A stretch of DNA of 64,000 nucleotides from Metabacillus sp. KUDC1714 (lineage in GTDB: Bacteria; Bacillota; Bacilli; Bacillales; Bacillaceae), in the NCBI RefSeq assembly GCF_014217835.1, contig NZ_CP055263.1:248001-312000 (forward strand). The letters run 5' to 3'. This document shows, piece after piece, positions 48,402 through 59,222 of this stretch. The notes under the pieces are model-generated. The model did not search any database and was not told the DNA's origin. It saw only the letters and a program-made list of their open reading frames with translations. The number at the start of each line of letters is the position of its first letter. Position 1 is the stretch's first letter. Position numbers and translations under genes: made by a program.

Positions 48402-50609
48402 TTAATTCATCATTCTTCGAACAGAATAAATATCCGAAATTTGCTTAATACGTTCAACTACTTTTTGTAGATGATTAATATTCGAGATTGAAATCGCCAT
48501 ATTAATTGTCGCGACTTTGTTTCGATCTGATTTTCCAGACACAGAAGAGATATTTGTTTTTGTTTCATTAACTGCCTGGAGAACTTCATTCAATAAACCG
48601 CGACGATCATAGCCAAGTATTTCAATTTCAACATTGTATTCTTTGCGAGTTGTTGAAGGTTGGTTTTCCCATTCAACATCGATAAGACGCTCTTTTGCAT
48701 CATCCGTATGAACATTTGTACAATCAGCACGGTGAACAGAAACTCCACGACCTTTTGTGATGAAGCCTACAATGTCATCACCTGGTACAGGATTACAGCA
48801 TTTTGATAAGCGAATGAGTAAATTATCAATACCCTTTACCTGTACACCAGCATCACGCTTTCTTGTCGAGGAAGCAGGGACTTGTTTCGCATCATTAATG
48901 ACCTCTTGGATATTCTTTTCCTGTTCCTCTTGATCACGTATTTTTCGCCACTTTTCCGTTAAACGATTGGCAACTTGTAAAGCTGTAACACCGTTATAGC
49001 CAACAGCAGCATACATATCCTCTTCATTTGAGAAATTGAATTTTTCAGCTACCCGTTGTAAATTATCGGTGGTCATGACTTCTTTCACTTCGAAGTCTAG
49101 GTTTTTAATTTCCTTTTCAACCATTTCTCTACCTTTTTCAACGTTTTCTTCTCGACGTTGCTTTTTAAAGAATTGGCGGATCTTATTTTTTGCCTGAGAG
49201 GTTTGAGCTAGCTTCAACCAATCCTGACTTGGTCCATAAGAATGCTTCGAAGTTAAGATTTCAATTATGTCGCCCGTTTTAAGCTTATAATCTAACGTTA
49301 CCATTTTCCCGTTTATTTTTGCTCCGATTGTCTTGTTACCAATTTCAGAATGAATTCGATAGGCAAAATCAATTGGAACGGAACCTGAAGGTAATTCAAT
49401 AACATCCCCTTTAGGCGTAAAAATAAAGACCATGTCAGAAAACAGATCGATTTTTAGCGATTCCATGAATTCCTCAGCATTTGTTACATCATTTTGGAAT
49501 TCTAAAATCTCTCTAAACCAGGAAAGTTTCTTTTCTAATGTAGTTTTTTCATCAACTTCTTTTCCCTCTTTATATGCCCAATGAGCCGCAATCCCGTATT
49601 CAGCGATCTGATGCATTTCAATTGTACGGATTTGAACCTCTAGCGGATCACCCTTTGGACCAATTACAGTCGTATGGAGGGATTGATACATATTTGGCTT
49701 AGGCATGGCAATATAATCTTTAAAACGGCCAGGCATTGGCTTCCAGCATGTATGAATGATCCCTAATACGGCATAACAATCTTTGATACTATTTACGACT
49801 ATTCTGACAGCTAAAAGGTCATAAATTTCGTTAAATTGCTTATTCTGAAGAACCATTTTGCGGTAGATGCTGTAAATATGTTTTGGTCTACCAGAGAATT
49901 CTGCTTCAATATTAACCTCATCAACCCGATCGCGAACCTCATCAATCACTTGATCTAAGTATTCCAAACGTTCTTGACGCTTTTTCTTCATAAGATTAAC
50001 AATTCGATAATATTGTTGTGGATTTAAATAGCGTAGTGACGTATCCTCAAGTTCCCACTTAATTTTTGATATCCCCAAACGATGTGCAAGAGGTGCAAAA
50101 ATTTCTAATGTTTCATTTGAAATTCGTCTTTGCTTTTCCTGTGGTAAATGCTTTAAGGTTCTCATGTTATGAAGGCGGTCAGCAAGCTTTATTAAAATCA
50201 CACGAATATCTTGAGCCATTGCAACGAACATTTTACGATGATTTTCAGCTTGCTGCTCTTCTTGAGATTTATATTTAATTTTCCCTAGCTTAGTTACCCC
50301 ATCAACTAACATCGCTACTTCGTCGCTAAACGCTGTGCGAATGTCGTCAAGAGTAACATCCGTATCCTCCACAACATCATGTAAGAATCCACCTGCTATT
50401 GTAGAAGGATCCATCTCCAAATCTACCAATATTCCTGCAACTTGGATTGGATGGATGATATATGGTTCACCTGATTTTCGGAATTGTTCACGATGTGCTT
50501 CTTCAGCAAAGTCGTAGGCACGTTGAATAAAAGCGGTATCGTCAGCTGACAAATAACGCTGTGCCTTTTCAATTACTTGCTCGGAAGATAGTACTTGTTC
50601 ATTTGCCAT
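48402..50609 (-). CDS. relA: Bifunctional (p)ppGpp synthetase/hydrolase RelA
   Basis: The stringent-response enzyme makes and degrades (p)ppGpp. The 735-residue protein has the HD hydrolase domain ([18 protein letters not shown] near 72-89) and the synthetase domain with [20 protein letters not shown] (about 295; RxKD is the bifunctional form). A TGS domain ([20 protein letters not shown]), a zinc-finger-like [15 protein letters not shown] and a C-terminal ACT domain complete it. It is full length. A 497-bp gene-free stretch lies upstream. Confidence 0.97.
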   Translation of the reverse strand: MANEQVLSSEQVIEKAQRYLSADDTAFIQRAYDFAEEAHREQFRKSGEPYIIHPIQVAGILVDLEMDPSTIAGGFLHDVVEDTDVTLDDIRTAFSDEVAMLVDGVTKLGKIKYKSQEEQQAENHRKMFVAMAQDIRVILIKLADRLHNMRTLKHLPQEKQRRISNETLEIFAPLAHRLGISKIKWELEDTSLRYLNPQQYYRIVNLMKKKRQERLEYLDQVIDEVRDRVDEVNIEAEFSGRPKHIYSIYRKMVLQNKQFNEIYDLLAVRIVVNSIKDCYAVLGIIHTCWKPMPGRFKDYIAMPKPNMYQSLHTTVIGPKGDPLEVQIRTIEMHQIAEYGIAAHWAYKEGKEVDEKTTLEKKLSWFREILEFQNDVTNAEEFMESLKIDLFSDMVFIFTPKGDVIELPSGSVPIDFAYRIHSEIGNKTIGAKINGKMVTLDYKLKTGDIIEILTSKHSYGPSQDWLKLAQTSQAKNKIRQFFKKQRREENVEKGREMVEKEIKNLDFEVKEVMTTDNLQRVAEKFNFSNEEDMYAAVGYNGVTALQVANRLTEKWRKIRDQEEQEKNIQEVINDAKQVPASSTRKRDAGVQVKGIDNLLIRLSKCCNPVPGDDIVGFITKGRGVSVHRADCTNVHTDDAKERLIDVEWENQPSTTRKEYNVEIEILGYDRRGLLNEVLQAVNETKTNISSVSGKSDRNKVATINMAISISNINHLQKVVERIKQISDIYSVRRMMN

Positions 50610-51044
50610 GCAATCACCTTTTTATAATGAAAACTTTGATAAGCCCTCTGATAAAATTATTTCTATATGTTTATAGTGGGCAGATATTTTTATAATAAAA
50701 TTCTAGTTATAAGTGCTAATAAAAAACAACTAATAAATATGTTCTTCTCGTAATTGGAAGTTTTTCTATATTGTAACTATTATCAATAAAAAAAGTAGAG
50801 ATGTAAAGAAGATTCACACTTTTTTGCCGTCCAATTACTGGTTTCTTTTCAACCTAGTAATTGATATTTCTAAATAAGAATATAAAAGTAATAATAATAT
50901 CATGTTATAAGCACTGGAATACTTGAAGCGAAAGATTCATGTTGGGTATAGTACAAAAGTGAATTAAGTATTTAATAAAAATTCAATCAATTAGATGTAA
51001 AGCATGAGGACTAACAATTCTTTATTCTCACTAAAAAAATTTGT
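50610..51044. other. Gene-free AT-rich stretch between relA and apt
   Basis: No open frame with a ribosome site and no RNA motif that I recognise. It probably holds the relA promoter. Apt and relA are close neighbours in B. subtilis as I recall, so this spacer is longer than expected. Confidence 0.5.
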
Positions 51045-51074
51045 AAAAAAAGCACCCATCTGAGTGCTTCTTTT
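51045..51074 (-). terminator. apt terminator
   Basis: On the minus strand AAGCACTC pairs with GGGTGCTT (with a wobble), followed by a T-run. Confidence 0.75.
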
Positions 51075-51106
51075 AATACTAAAAAAACAGGTAATAAACG
51101 CTTCTT

Positions 51107-51619
51107 TTAGAACTGCATTAATGTTAAAACATCGTATCCATCAAGTAATTTACGTCCATCTAAATATGATAACTCAATTAGGAAAGCAATTCCTGCAACA
51201 ACTCCACCTAGCTCTTCAACAAGCTTGATCGTTGCTTCAATTGTTCCTCCTGTAGCAAGTAAGTCATCTGTAATTAAAACACGTTGACCTGGTTTAATAG
51301 CATCTTTGTGAATAGTTAATACATCTTTACCATATTCAAGACCATATTCTACACGCACAACCTCACGAGGTAATTTCCCTTCCTTACGTACAGGAGCAAA
51401 ACCTACACCAAGAGAGTATGCAACTGGGCAACCTATTATAAAACCGCGAGCTTCAGGTCCAACGATAAGCTCAATTTGTCTTTCACGAGCATATTCAACG
51501 ATTTTATCTGTTGCATATCTATACGCATCCCCGTTATCCATCAATGTTGTAATATCCTTAAATTGGATACCTGGTTTTGGATAATCAGGTACGACTGTTA
51601 TGAATTGCTTTAAATCCAT
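51107..51619 (-). CDS. apt: Adenine phosphoribosyltransferase
   Basis: Apt converts adenine and PRPP to AMP in purine salvage. The 170-residue enzyme starts [20 protein letters not shown] and has [20 protein letters not shown] and the PRPP-binding motif [20 protein letters not shown] (about 119-138). The ATG at 51619 follows AGGAGG. An ATG at 51643 precedes that site and is rejected. It lies 16 bp downstream of recJ and ends with a terminator. Confidence 0.96.
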   Translation of the reverse strand: MDLKQFITVVPDYPKPGIQFKDITTLMDNGDAYRYATDKIVEYARERQIELIVGPEARGFIIGCPVAYSLGVGFAPVRKEGKLPREVVRVEYGLEYGKDVLTIHKDAIKPGQRVLITDDLLATGGTIEATIKLVEELGGVVAGIAFLIELSYLDGRKLLDGYDVLTLMQF

Positions 51620-51635
51620 TTTTCCTTTGTCCTCC

Positions 51636-53996
51636 TCATACATTTACAAACGTATCAGCTGTTGATTGAAATCTCTCTTCAAACCACTGTTTTAACTGCA
51701 TGTAAGATGTATATAATAACGTTTTTTCTAATTCAATTTGCATTTGCTTTTGTGCATATGTTTTCGATTCAGCTAAATCTCTTTTTCGAGACGTAGAATT
51801 TGTCGAAATAACACCATTTTCTATTGTAACAAATTCTAGCTCAAAAAACACCTGTGACATGAACTCTATTGTTTCTTTTGACCAACCTTTGTGTTTGGCA
51901 AGTTGTTCACCTTGTTCCTTTAATTTAAAGGAACCTTTCTTTAATAAAAAGCTGTAATACCATTTAAAGTGATCTCTAGTTGGTATTGTTGCAAAGAAGT
52001 GATCGGCTTCTTGTAAAAAAACAGTATAGATTCGATCTGGCTTTCCTTGAACAAAAAGGGAATCCAGCAAGTCTAGTGATGACGGTATATCCATTAATAC
52101 AAGGTTTTTATTTTTGCTATTTAGGTTTTGAGCGACAGATACAGTATTAACAAAGATTGTATTCGTATCAAAACCTTTTTGTTTCAAATCCTCATATATA
52201 GCTGACTGAAATGTAATAATAGTACTATTTTTTACTAAATTAACATTTTTTAAAAGCTTGTCAACATTACGTGTGCCACGATAGTCAAACAGTTGCCATT
52301 GATCTACTTTTACATCCTGTAGCATTAATTGCGGTTTTCGAAAATTATTCCACTCATTAATAGATAATTCCCCAATTGCAGATAATGTAACAGTAGGTGA
52401 AAGATCATCATGAATATAACCAAATCCAAATCCAACACTATCAAGTTGATGTTCTTCTTGTTCAAAAACAAGCTTTAGATGATTTTGTTCTGCACCAATT
52501 TTTCGTATGTTTGCTAACGTGACATCCTCAACCTGAATAATTGGCTTTGGATTGTGCATACCAAACGGTGCAAGAAGCTGCATCTCTTCAATTGAATTTA
52601 CTGAGATATCTTCTAATTTACAGGAGACATCAACCTTTGTAATTGGTGTAAAGTCTTCATCTGTTAAAATAGTTTTTGCTTTTTCAACTAATCTTTGCCT
52701 TAATAAATCGACATCTTCAAGTTCTAGTGTCATACCTGCGGCCATTGGATGACCACCAAAATGCGGTAAAATATCTCGACAGGTTGAAAGATTTTCGAAT
52801 AAATCGAACCCAATAATACTTCTTGCAGAACCTTTCGCGACGCCTTTTTCTTTATCAACGCTTAGAACAATCGTTGGTCGATAATAACGTTCAACAAGTC
52901 GTGATGCAACAATTCCTACAACCCCAGGATTCCAGCCTTCCTTCGCTATGACAAGCACAGGATTATCAGTGATCGGAAAACTTGATTCTACTTGTTCAAT
53001 CGCTTCCTCTGTCATAGTGCTTACTAGCTTTTGTCGCTCTTTATTTAATAAATCTATTTCCTGCGCAATTTCAATTGCTTCTTCTGCATCTTCTGTTAAA
53101 AGTAAGTCTACAGCTGGATCTGCAGATTGTAACCGGCCAACTGCATTAATTCTAGGTGCTAACGCAAAACCAATTGTATCTTCGTTAATGTCAGAGTTTG
53201 TAACCTTGGCTACCTTTAACAATGCTTTTAGCCCCGTACGACTTGTTGATTTTAATTGTTCAATTCCGATTTTTGCAATTAATCTATTTTCCCCATGTAG
53301 AGTCACTAGATCAGCGATGGTGCCAATTGCTGCGACCTCTAATAAATCTGCTGGGAGTTCACCCAAAAGTGCGTGGCTTAATTTAAATGCAACTCCAACT
53401 CCTGCCAATTCCTTAAATGGATAAGGACATCCAGGTTGCTTTGGATGGATAATCGCTAACGCATCAGGCAAAACCGGCCCTGGTTCATGGTGGTCAGTGA
53501 TGATGAGGTCAATACCAAGCTCTTTTGCAACTTCAGCCTCATGAACAGCTGCAATTCCCGTGTCAACAGTGATAATCAGTGAAAATCCCTTCTCATGTAC
53601 CTGTCTAAAAGCCGTTTCATTAGGGCCATATCCTTCTGTAAAACGATTCGGGATATAAAAGTCAGCTTGTGCTCCCAACTTGCTTAAAGTAGTTAACAAA
53701 ACAGTTGTACTACTTACGCCATCCGCATCATAATCACCGTATACTAATATATGTTCTCTGTTTTCGATTGCTGTTTTTATTCGGTGGACAGCTTTGTCCA
53801 TATCTTTTAAAAGGAAAGGATCATGAAAAGTCTGTTGCTTTGTTTGTAAAAATTCACGTGCTTTTTCAATTGTATTTATCCCACGATTAACAAGTAATGA
53901 TGCAACTAGTGGTGTAATCGATAAGTTATCTATAAATGTTTTCATTAATGTATCTTCAGATGGCTGAACCATCCATCTTGTTTTTGCCTTTAACAT
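51636..53996 (-). CDS. recJ: Single-stranded-DNA-specific exonuclease RecJ
   Basis: RecJ degrades single-stranded DNA 5-prime to 3-prime in RecF-pathway recombination and repair. The 786-residue protein, the length I recall for B. subtilis YrvE, has the DHH motifs [20 protein letters not shown] (about 66-85) and ITDHHEPG (about 138). DHHA1 has [11 protein letters not shown] (about 408), followed by an OB domain and the extra C-terminal domain found in Firmicute RecJ. The ATG at 53996 has GAGGGGTG upstream; an in-frame ATG at 54047 is outside the site. Confidence 0.95.
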   Translation of the reverse strand: MLKAKTRWMVQPSEDTLMKTFIDNLSITPLVASLLVNRGINTIEKAREFLQTKQQTFHDPFLLKDMDKAVHRIKTAIENREHILVYGDYDADGVSSTTVLLTTLSKLGAQADFYIPNRFTEGYGPNETAFRQVHEKGFSLIITVDTGIAAVHEAEVAKELGIDLIITDHHEPGPVLPDALAIIHPKQPGCPYPFKELAGVGVAFKLSHALLGELPADLLEVAAIGTIADLVTLHGENRLIAKIGIEQLKSTSRTGLKALLKVAKVTNSDINEDTIGFALAPRINAVGRLQSADPAVDLLLTEDAEEAIEIAQEIDLLNKERQKLVSTMTEEAIEQVESSFPITDNPVLVIAKEGWNPGVVGIVASRLVERYYRPTIVLSVDKEKGVAKGSARSIIGFDLFENLSTCRDILPHFGGHPMAAGMTLELEDVDLLRQRLVEKAKTILTDEDFTPITKVDVSCKLEDISVNSIEEMQLLAPFGMHNPKPIIQVEDVTLANIRKIGAEQNHLKLVFEQEEHQLDSVGFGFGYIHDDLSPTVTLSAIGELSINEWNNFRKPQLMLQDVKVDQWQLFDYRGTRNVDKLLKNVNLVKNSTIITFQSAIYEDLKQKGFDTNTIFVNTVSVAQNLNSKNKNLVLMDIPSSLDLLDSLFVQGKPDRIYTVFLQEADHFFATIPTRDHFKWYYSFLLKKGSFKLKEQGEQLAKHKGWSKETIEFMSQVFFELEFVTIENGVISTNSTSRKRDLAESKTYAQKQMQIELEKTLLYTSYMQLKQWFEERFQSTADTFVNV

Positions 53997-54090
53997 AAAT
54001 TCACCCCTCAACCATCCCATTATACTAGAGAGATCAAGGGGTTTCAATTTGATGATTATGGATATAACATCTTTTCTAAGTAGATTGGAC

Positions 54091-54408
54091 TTATTGATCG
54101 CTATGCTCTACTTGTGTTTCAGGAAATTGTTCTTGTTGTTGCTTGTTAGCATCGAGTTCATTTTTTAACTTTGCATTTTCTTTTTCAGCTACTTTTAGTC
54201 TCCGTTGAAGCGTTAATATACGTACAACTCCTGTAGCAGCGATCATAAACCCACCCATCAGAACAGAACCTAGGATGATAAGTACCAGTGGCCATTCAGC
54301 GGTTCCAAACAAATAGTCTACCTCGACAGAATCAACGTTTATTACCGCAAAAACAGCAATAATAATCGCAAAAATGATTGCTAAAATAATGCTCAATTGA
54401 CGTTTCAT
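54091..54408 (-). CDS. lapA: LapA domain-containing membrane protein (YrvD)
   Basis: A 105-residue membrane protein with two transmembrane helices (about 5-27 and 41-66: IILAIIFAIIIAVFAVINVD and PLVLIILGSVLMGGFMIAAT) and a coiled-coil Glu/Lys/Gln tail (LQRRLKVAEKENAKLKNELD). This is the LapA/DUF1049 family; in E. coli LapA assists lipopolysaccharide assembly, but in Firmicutes the role is not known. The ATG at 54408 follows AAAGGAGAG. The open frame upstream is repeat sequence. It lies between secDF and recJ. Confidence 0.9.
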   Translation of the reverse strand: MKRQLSIILAIIFAIIIAVFAVINVDSVEVDYLFGTAEWPLVLIILGSVLMGGFMIAATGVVRILTLQRRLKVAEKENAKLKNELDANKQQQEQFPETQVEHSDQ

Positions 54409-54458
54409 ATGATCTCTCCTTTCTCTTGTTGTTAGTTCTGTTAAAACAAATTCGAACG

Positions 54459-54569
54459 GATTTATGAGCTTAGAGTGCGCGTCCAAGGGAGACTCATGCA
54501 AGTGCAAAGCACCGAAGAAGCTCCCTAACCACCCGCCGAAAGCGAACGCCAAAGCGTAAATCAACAACC
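54459..54569. repeat. Diverged palindromic repeat upstream of lapA
   Basis: GATTTA and TAAATC close the arms. GAGACTCATGCA and ACCCGCC-GAAAGCGAACGCC match the consensus, and the centre is GTGC-AAA-GCAC instead of GGCG-TTTA-CGCC. It is the most diverged of the copies. Confidence 0.6.
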
Positions 54570-54596
54570 AAGTTATGTGCCTTGTTGTAAGTAAAT

Positions 54597-54680
54597 TAGG
54601 GTCAGCTCACCTCAATGTATTATTTTGTGACCTATTTCATCACATTCATAATATTATGCTCCTTGAGATTGCTGACCCTA
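54597..54680 (-). other. Long-range hairpin after secDF
   Basis: TAGGGTCAGC (54597-54606) and GCTGACCCTA (54671-54680) are a perfect 10-bp inverted repeat, with inner TCAA/TTGA and TGTGA/TCACA pairs. It starts 11 bases after the secDF stop. A weak TAATTTAC follows, so it might be a poor terminator. Confidence 0.6.
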
Positions 54681-54691
54681 TTAACAATTAT

Positions 54692-56935
54692 TTAAACTTG
54701 TGGTTCATCACTTACATTAGAAGGCAATTCCTTCTTCTTATTAAGCTGCTTTCCTTTCCAAATTAACCAAAGCTGTGCTGCGATGAACAGCGATGAATAC
54801 GTTCCGCAAACTAATCCAACTAATAGAGCGATTGAGAAGTTTGTAATGGATGAACTACCGAATATAAGCAGAGCAACTACTGCAATAACAACAGTTAGCA
54901 CCGTATTAATTGAACGAGTAAAGGTTTGTTGAAGGCTTCGATTTACTATAAACTGTAAATCCTCCACTGTTTTAACCTTTCTCTTTTTTTGTAATTCTCG
55001 TATACGATCAAATGTTACAATCGTATCATTTATCGAATATCCGACTATTGTTAAGACAGCTGCTATGAACGTTATATCTACCTCTAAACGCGTAATGCTA
55101 AAGAATGCGATAATGAAAAACGCATCATGTAATAACGCGACTACTGAGGCAAGTCCCATATAAAATTCAAAGCGAATCGCGACATATATAATGATACCAA
55201 TAGCTGCGATTAAAACACCATACATCGCATTTTGAGCAAGTTCTTTCCCTACTGTAGGTGAAACAGTACTAACATTCGGTTCAGTACCATACTTCTCTTT
55301 GAAGTGATTCTTTAATTCCGCGATCTTCTGTTGATCTAAAGTCCCTGTAAAACGGGCAACTCCAATCTCATTTTCATCACCTGATAACACAACATCATCT
55401 ACTTCTAGATCAATTTTGCTCATTTCTTCAGTTATTTCTTCTGTTGTTATCGTCTTACCGGCAAGAACTTCAACTCGTGTACCACTTGCAAAATCAATCC
55501 CTAAGTTTAGCTTGAATACCAATAAGATGATAATTCCTGCAATAACAGCCACTGTTGAAAGCATAAAGAATAACTTACGATACTTTAAGAAATCTACTTG
55601 ATCAAACTTAGTTGGAGCAGTTGTATCATCATCAGTTTCTTCAATACTTAAGATATCCTTTTTCTTCACACCAAAGTATCCTTTTTTCTTATCAAGCCAA
55701 CGACTTTCAACCAAAAGAGCAAGTAAGATTCTCGATAAGAAAACAGCTGTTATAAAACTAACAATTATACTTAGAATTAACATTGTGGCAAAACCTTTTA
55801 CAGAGCTAGTCCCAAAGAAAAATAGGACACCACCAGCGAGTATCGTTGTAATGTTTGCATCAAAAATTGTAGCAAAGGAGCGTCTCGACCCTGCTTTAAA
55901 GGCTGAGCGAACAGTACGTCCTAGCTTTAGTTCCTCTTTTATACGTTCATATGTAATGATATTGGCATCAACTGCCATCCCTACCCCAAGAATAAGAGCA
56001 GCAATTCCAGGTAATGTTAATACGCCATTCATCCAGTCGAACACTTGGAGGATCACGTAAATATACGTAGATAACGTTATAACTGCGATTAACCCAGGTA
56101 AGCGATAAAAAGCAATCATAAATAAGAAAATAATCGATATACCAATTATACCCGCAAGAACTGTTTGATCTAAAGCCTGTTCACCAAACTGTGCACCAAC
56201 AGAGGTTGAATACATCTCATCTAACTTAACTGGAAGGGAACCAGCATTTAATAAATTAGCTAAATCCTTTGCTTCTTGTATCGTAAAATCTCCAGTAATT
56301 GTCACATCTGTTTGATTGAACACTTGGTCTACATTTGGAGCAGAAATAAATTTTGGTTCAGCCTTTGTAGCCTCCTCCTGATACGCATCACCTTCTGCAT
56401 AATCAAGCCAAATAACCAACTGATTATAAGGAGCATTACCAACAATCTCTTGAGTTACTTCTTTAAATTTTGAAGCGTCCTTTAGCTTGATAGCAACGTT
56501 CGGCTTCCCTTGTTCATCAAATGACTGACTTGCTCCACCTTCAACTAAATCAGCACCATTTAACATTTCTTTATCTTGATAATCACGGAATGTTAATTCA
56601 GCCTGTGTGGAAAGGATTTCTCGTGCCTTCGTTTGATCATCTACACCCGCAAGCTGAACGCGAATCCGATCATCACCTTCAATTTGTATATTCGGTTCAC
56701 TAACACCAAGTACATTGGCACGTTTTTGTAGGGCATTCACTGTACTAACTAGTACATCCCTTGTTATTTTGTCACCCTCATTTGCAGGCTTTACTTCATA
56801 AAGTATTTCAAAGCCACCTTGTAAATCTAAGCCTAATATGATGTTGTTTGTCACCCTGTTTGTGTTTAAGCCAATTAAACTTCCCACAAAGAGGACAAGT
56901 AGAAAAAACGCAATAATGCGTCCACGCTTGACCAT
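54692..56935 (-). CDS. secDF: Fused protein translocase subunit SecDF
   Basis: SecDF uses the proton gradient to help pull secreted proteins through SecYEG. The 747-residue protein fuses SecD (about 1-420, with ILGLDLQGGFEILYEV, the P1 head domain and GMAVDANIITYERIKEEL) and SecF (about 440-735, with LGIDFASGTRVEV and IVGYSINDTIVTFDRIRE). Both DxxxxE/D-type transmembrane signatures are intact. About 12 membrane helices are visible. It is followed by lapA and preceded by comN. Confidence 0.96.
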   Translation of the reverse strand: MVKRGRIIAFFLLVLFVGSLIGLNTNRVTNNIILGLDLQGGFEILYEVKPANEGDKITRDVLVSTVNALQKRANVLGVSEPNIQIEGDDRIRVQLAGVDDQTKAREILSTQAELTFRDYQDKEMLNGADLVEGGASQSFDEQGKPNVAIKLKDASKFKEVTQEIVGNAPYNQLVIWLDYAEGDAYQEEATKAEPKFISAPNVDQVFNQTDVTITGDFTIQEAKDLANLLNAGSLPVKLDEMYSTSVGAQFGEQALDQTVLAGIIGISIIFLFMIAFYRLPGLIAVITLSTYIYVILQVFDWMNGVLTLPGIAALILGVGMAVDANIITYERIKEELKLGRTVRSAFKAGSRRSFATIFDANITTILAGGVLFFFGTSSVKGFATMLILSIIVSFITAVFLSRILLALLVESRWLDKKKGYFGVKKKDILSIEETDDDTTAPTKFDQVDFLKYRKLFFMLSTVAVIAGIIILLVFKLNLGIDFASGTRVEVLAGKTITTEEITEEMSKIDLEVDDVVLSGDENEIGVARFTGTLDQQKIAELKNHFKEKYGTEPNVSTVSPTVGKELAQNAMYGVLIAAIGIIIYVAIRFEFYMGLASVVALLHDAFFIIAFFSITRLEVDITFIAAVLTIVGYSINDTIVTFDRIRELQKKRKVKTVEDLQFIVNRSLQQTFTRSINTVLTVVIAVVALLIFGSSSITNFSIALLVGLVCGTYSSLFIAAQLWLIWKGKQLNKKKELPSNVSDEPQV

Positions 56936-57063
56936 TATGTATCCTCCTTAAAATCTAAAAAACAATTTATGTATGACTGCAAATATTGTTGGTAAACTAG
57001 AAAATCTTTACTTGCAACATTCTTCTTAAAAATTATACGCTTTTTTATGCAATTTTATCAACG

Positions 57064-57366
57064 TTATATAAGGTCTTTCAAGACGTCTTTTCCTTCTTCA
57101 CTATCAAACCAGTTTGCTGTTTTATAAGATTCCACTGTTGCATAATTCATAAAATCACCGATTTTTAGTGCTAATACATCACGGACAACTTCATGTACTG
57201 AAAGTTCTGTTGTTTTTTTCCACTTTTTATTTTTTAAAAATCCCCATAGTTTTTCCTCAGATACATCTGTATAGCCTAATAATACAAATTCCTCAAGCTT
57301 GCTTATGATTGCAGGTTTTACATGATCTTTGAATTCATCCAAAGGCTGCCTATTCATTAACTCCAC
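57064..57366 (-). CDS. comN: Post-transcriptional regulator ComN (YrzD)
   Basis: ComN of B. subtilis controls the comE transcript after transcription and localises to division sites. The 100-residue protein is soluble: MELMNRQPLDEFKDHVKPAI, LEEFVLLGYTDVSEEKLWGF-type core and VHEVVRDVLALKIGDFMNYA. It lies between secDF and spoVB as in B. subtilis. A direct link with the comE operon at 2.9-6.6 kb in this window is known for the family and inferred here. Confidence 0.9.
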   Translation of the reverse strand: MELMNRQPLDEFKDHVKPAIISKLEEFVLLGYTDVSEEKLWGFLKNKKWKKTTELSVHEVVRDVLALKIGDFMNYATVESYKTANWFDSEEGKDVLKDLI

Positions 57367-57451
57367 TCCTTAATTAAACTAAATAGATCTTCTTTGTTTC
57401 TCTAGTTGTTTATGTACATAGAATGCATTTCACTCTTTCATGTTAGAACTT

Positions 57452-57482
57452 GTCATGCTTGGCCCACAGGTCCGCATATAGT
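57452..57482 (+). promoter_or_regulatory. SigE-type promoter of spoVB
   Basis: GTCATGCT (57452-57459) and CATATAGT (57475-57482) are spaced by 15 bases, close to the mother-cell SigE consensus. It lies about 45 bases before the spoVB start. Confidence 0.6.
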
Positions 57483-57525
57483 AATTGTATATGATTCCAC
57501 GTTATTTGAGAAGGCAGGGAGAGAA

Positions 57526-59100
57526 ATGTCAAAACAAACGTTTCTAAAAGGAACGCTTATTTTAATTTTAGCAGGATTTATTACGCGAGTACTAGGTTTT
57601 ATTAATCGAATTGTCGTAGCACGCTTTATTGGAGAAGAAGGTGTAGGCTTATATATGATGGCTGTACCTACTCTCGTATTGGTTATTACGATTACACAGC
57701 TTGGTTTACCTGTAGCCATCTCAAAGCTTGTTGCTGAAGCTGAAGCACAAGGAGACCACCGGAAAATCAAAAAAATACTTGTTGTTTCTTTAGCTGTCAC
57801 AGGAACTTTAAGTATTCTTTTCACTCCAGCAATGAGTTTTTTAGCACCTATTTTAGCTGAAGATGTGTTTACCGATGATCGTATTAAATGGCCGCTATTA
57901 GCTATTGCACCTGTTGTTCCAATAGTTGCGATCTCATCTGTAATTCGTGGTTATTTTCAAGGGAAGCAAAACATGCGTCCCGCTGCAGCTTCTCAAGTAC
58001 TAGAACAGGTTGTTCGAATCTCTTTAGTTGCTCTTTTTACAAGTGCCTTTTTACCATATGGTATTGAGTATGCAGCAGCAGGTGCAATGATTTCAGCAGT
58101 TATCGGTGAGCTTGTTTCCCTCATTTATCTCGCCGCGATGTTCAAGGTGAAAAAGAAAATTAAGATACGTAGAAAATTTTTCAAATCTGTCAAAAACGGT
58201 AAAGAGACGTTTAACCAATTAATGAGCATTGCCCTTCCAACTACAGGAAGTCGGCTAATAGGATCAATTTCATGGTTTTTTGAGCCAATTGTTGTTGCTA
58301 ATAGTCTAGCTATTGCAGGCGTATTAACCACTGTTGCTACAAAACAATATGGTGGGCTAACAGGATATGCCCTTCCATTATTAATGCTTCCTTCGTTCAT
58401 CACATATTCCCTATCTACTTCATTAGTTCCTGCTATAAGTGAAGCAATGGCACAAAACAATTTAAAACTTGTTGAGCATCGCCTTCAGCAGTCAATTCGT
58501 TTATCAATAGTAAGTGGTGGCTTAGCATGTGTTGTCTTATATATCTTTGCAGAGCCGTTAATGCTTGTCATGTATGGTAGTAGTCAATCCGCCATTTTTG
58601 TTAAAGTAATGGCTCCATTTTTTATTTTCCAATATTTTCAAGGACCACTTCAAGCAGTTTTACAAGCACTTGATTTAGCAAAAGCTGCTATGGTTAATAG
58701 TTTAATAGGAGCAGCTGTTAAAACGGCATTAATTTTTGTATTGGCTACAAGGCCATCACTTGGGATTATGGGTGCTGCTTTGGCTATTGTAATTGGGATT
58801 ATGTTAGTCACTTTGTTACATTTTGCTACAGTCATGAAAGTTTCTCCATTCAATATATATATAAAAGACTATTTAAAAAGCGGTTTAACAATGGTTGCAT
58901 CAGGTTTTGTAGGGTATCTTTTTTATGAGAATGTATTAGTTGATGGAGTCATTGCTTTTCGACTAATTGCCGCGATAAGTGTAACCTCGATCTTTTACTG
59001 TATCCTACTCTTGTTATTAAATTTGGTTGAAAAGGATGAAATTAATCGGATACCTTATATTGGCGGACAATTATCAAGGTTAATTCCTGTAAAAAAATAA
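57526..59100 (+). CDS. spoVB: Stage V sporulation protein B
   Basis: SpoVB is a MOP/MATE-superfamily flippase needed for spore cortex synthesis in the mother cell. The 524-residue membrane protein begins MSKQTFLKGTLILILAGFIT and continues RVLGFINRIVVARFIGEEGV. It has about 14 transmembrane helices and the conserved SLAIAGVLTTVATKQYGGLT and QYFQGPLQAVLQALDLAKAA. GGGAGAG lies before ATG 57526; upstream in-frame ATG codons (57406 and 57412) overlap the promoter and are rejected. A SigE-like promoter and a terminator bracket the gene. Confidence 0.95.
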   Translation: MSKQTFLKGTLILILAGFITRVLGFINRIVVARFIGEEGVGLYMMAVPTLVLVITITQLGLPVAISKLVAEAEAQGDHRKIKKILVVSLAVTGTLSILFTPAMSFLAPILAEDVFTDDRIKWPLLAIAPVVPIVAISSVIRGYFQGKQNMRPAAASQVLEQVVRISLVALFTSAFLPYGIEYAAAGAMISAVIGELVSLIYLAAMFKVKKKIKIRRKFFKSVKNGKETFNQLMSIALPTTGSRLIGSISWFFEPIVVANSLAIAGVLTTVATKQYGGLTGYALPLLMLPSFITYSLSTSLVPAISEAMAQNNLKLVEHRLQQSIRLSIVSGGLACVVLYIFAEPLMLVMYGSSQSAIFVKVMAPFFIFQYFQGPLQAVLQALDLAKAAMVNSLIGAAVKTALIFVLATRPSLGIMGAALAIVIGIMLVTLLHFATVMKVSPFNIYIKDYLKSGLTMVASGFVGYLFYENVLVDGVIAFRLIAAISVTSIFYCILLLLLNLVEKDEINRIPYIGGQLSRLIPVKK

Positions 59101-59129
59101 AGCCAAACTTCTGTAAATCTAAGTTGAAA

Positions 59130-59156
59130 CAGACAGTAATTTACTGTCTGTTTTTA
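59130..59156 (+). terminator. spoVB terminator
   Basis: ACAGACAGTAA pairs with TTACTGTCTGT, followed by TTTTTA. Confidence 0.8.
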
Positions 59157-59222
59157 TTATGTCCTCCTATCTAGAACAAAAAAGATGAAGACCTAGAGAT
59201 CCTCACCTTTGTATGTTTGTAT

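Noticed and set aside
52948..53424. 158-codon plus-strand frame inside recJ
   Set aside because: Antisense shadow of a conserved gene with low-complexity Ser/Ala content.
54409..54567. N-terminal extension of the LapA protein
   Set aside because: The sequence is a diverged repeat; the ATG at 54408 has AAAGGAGAG upstream and gives the family length.
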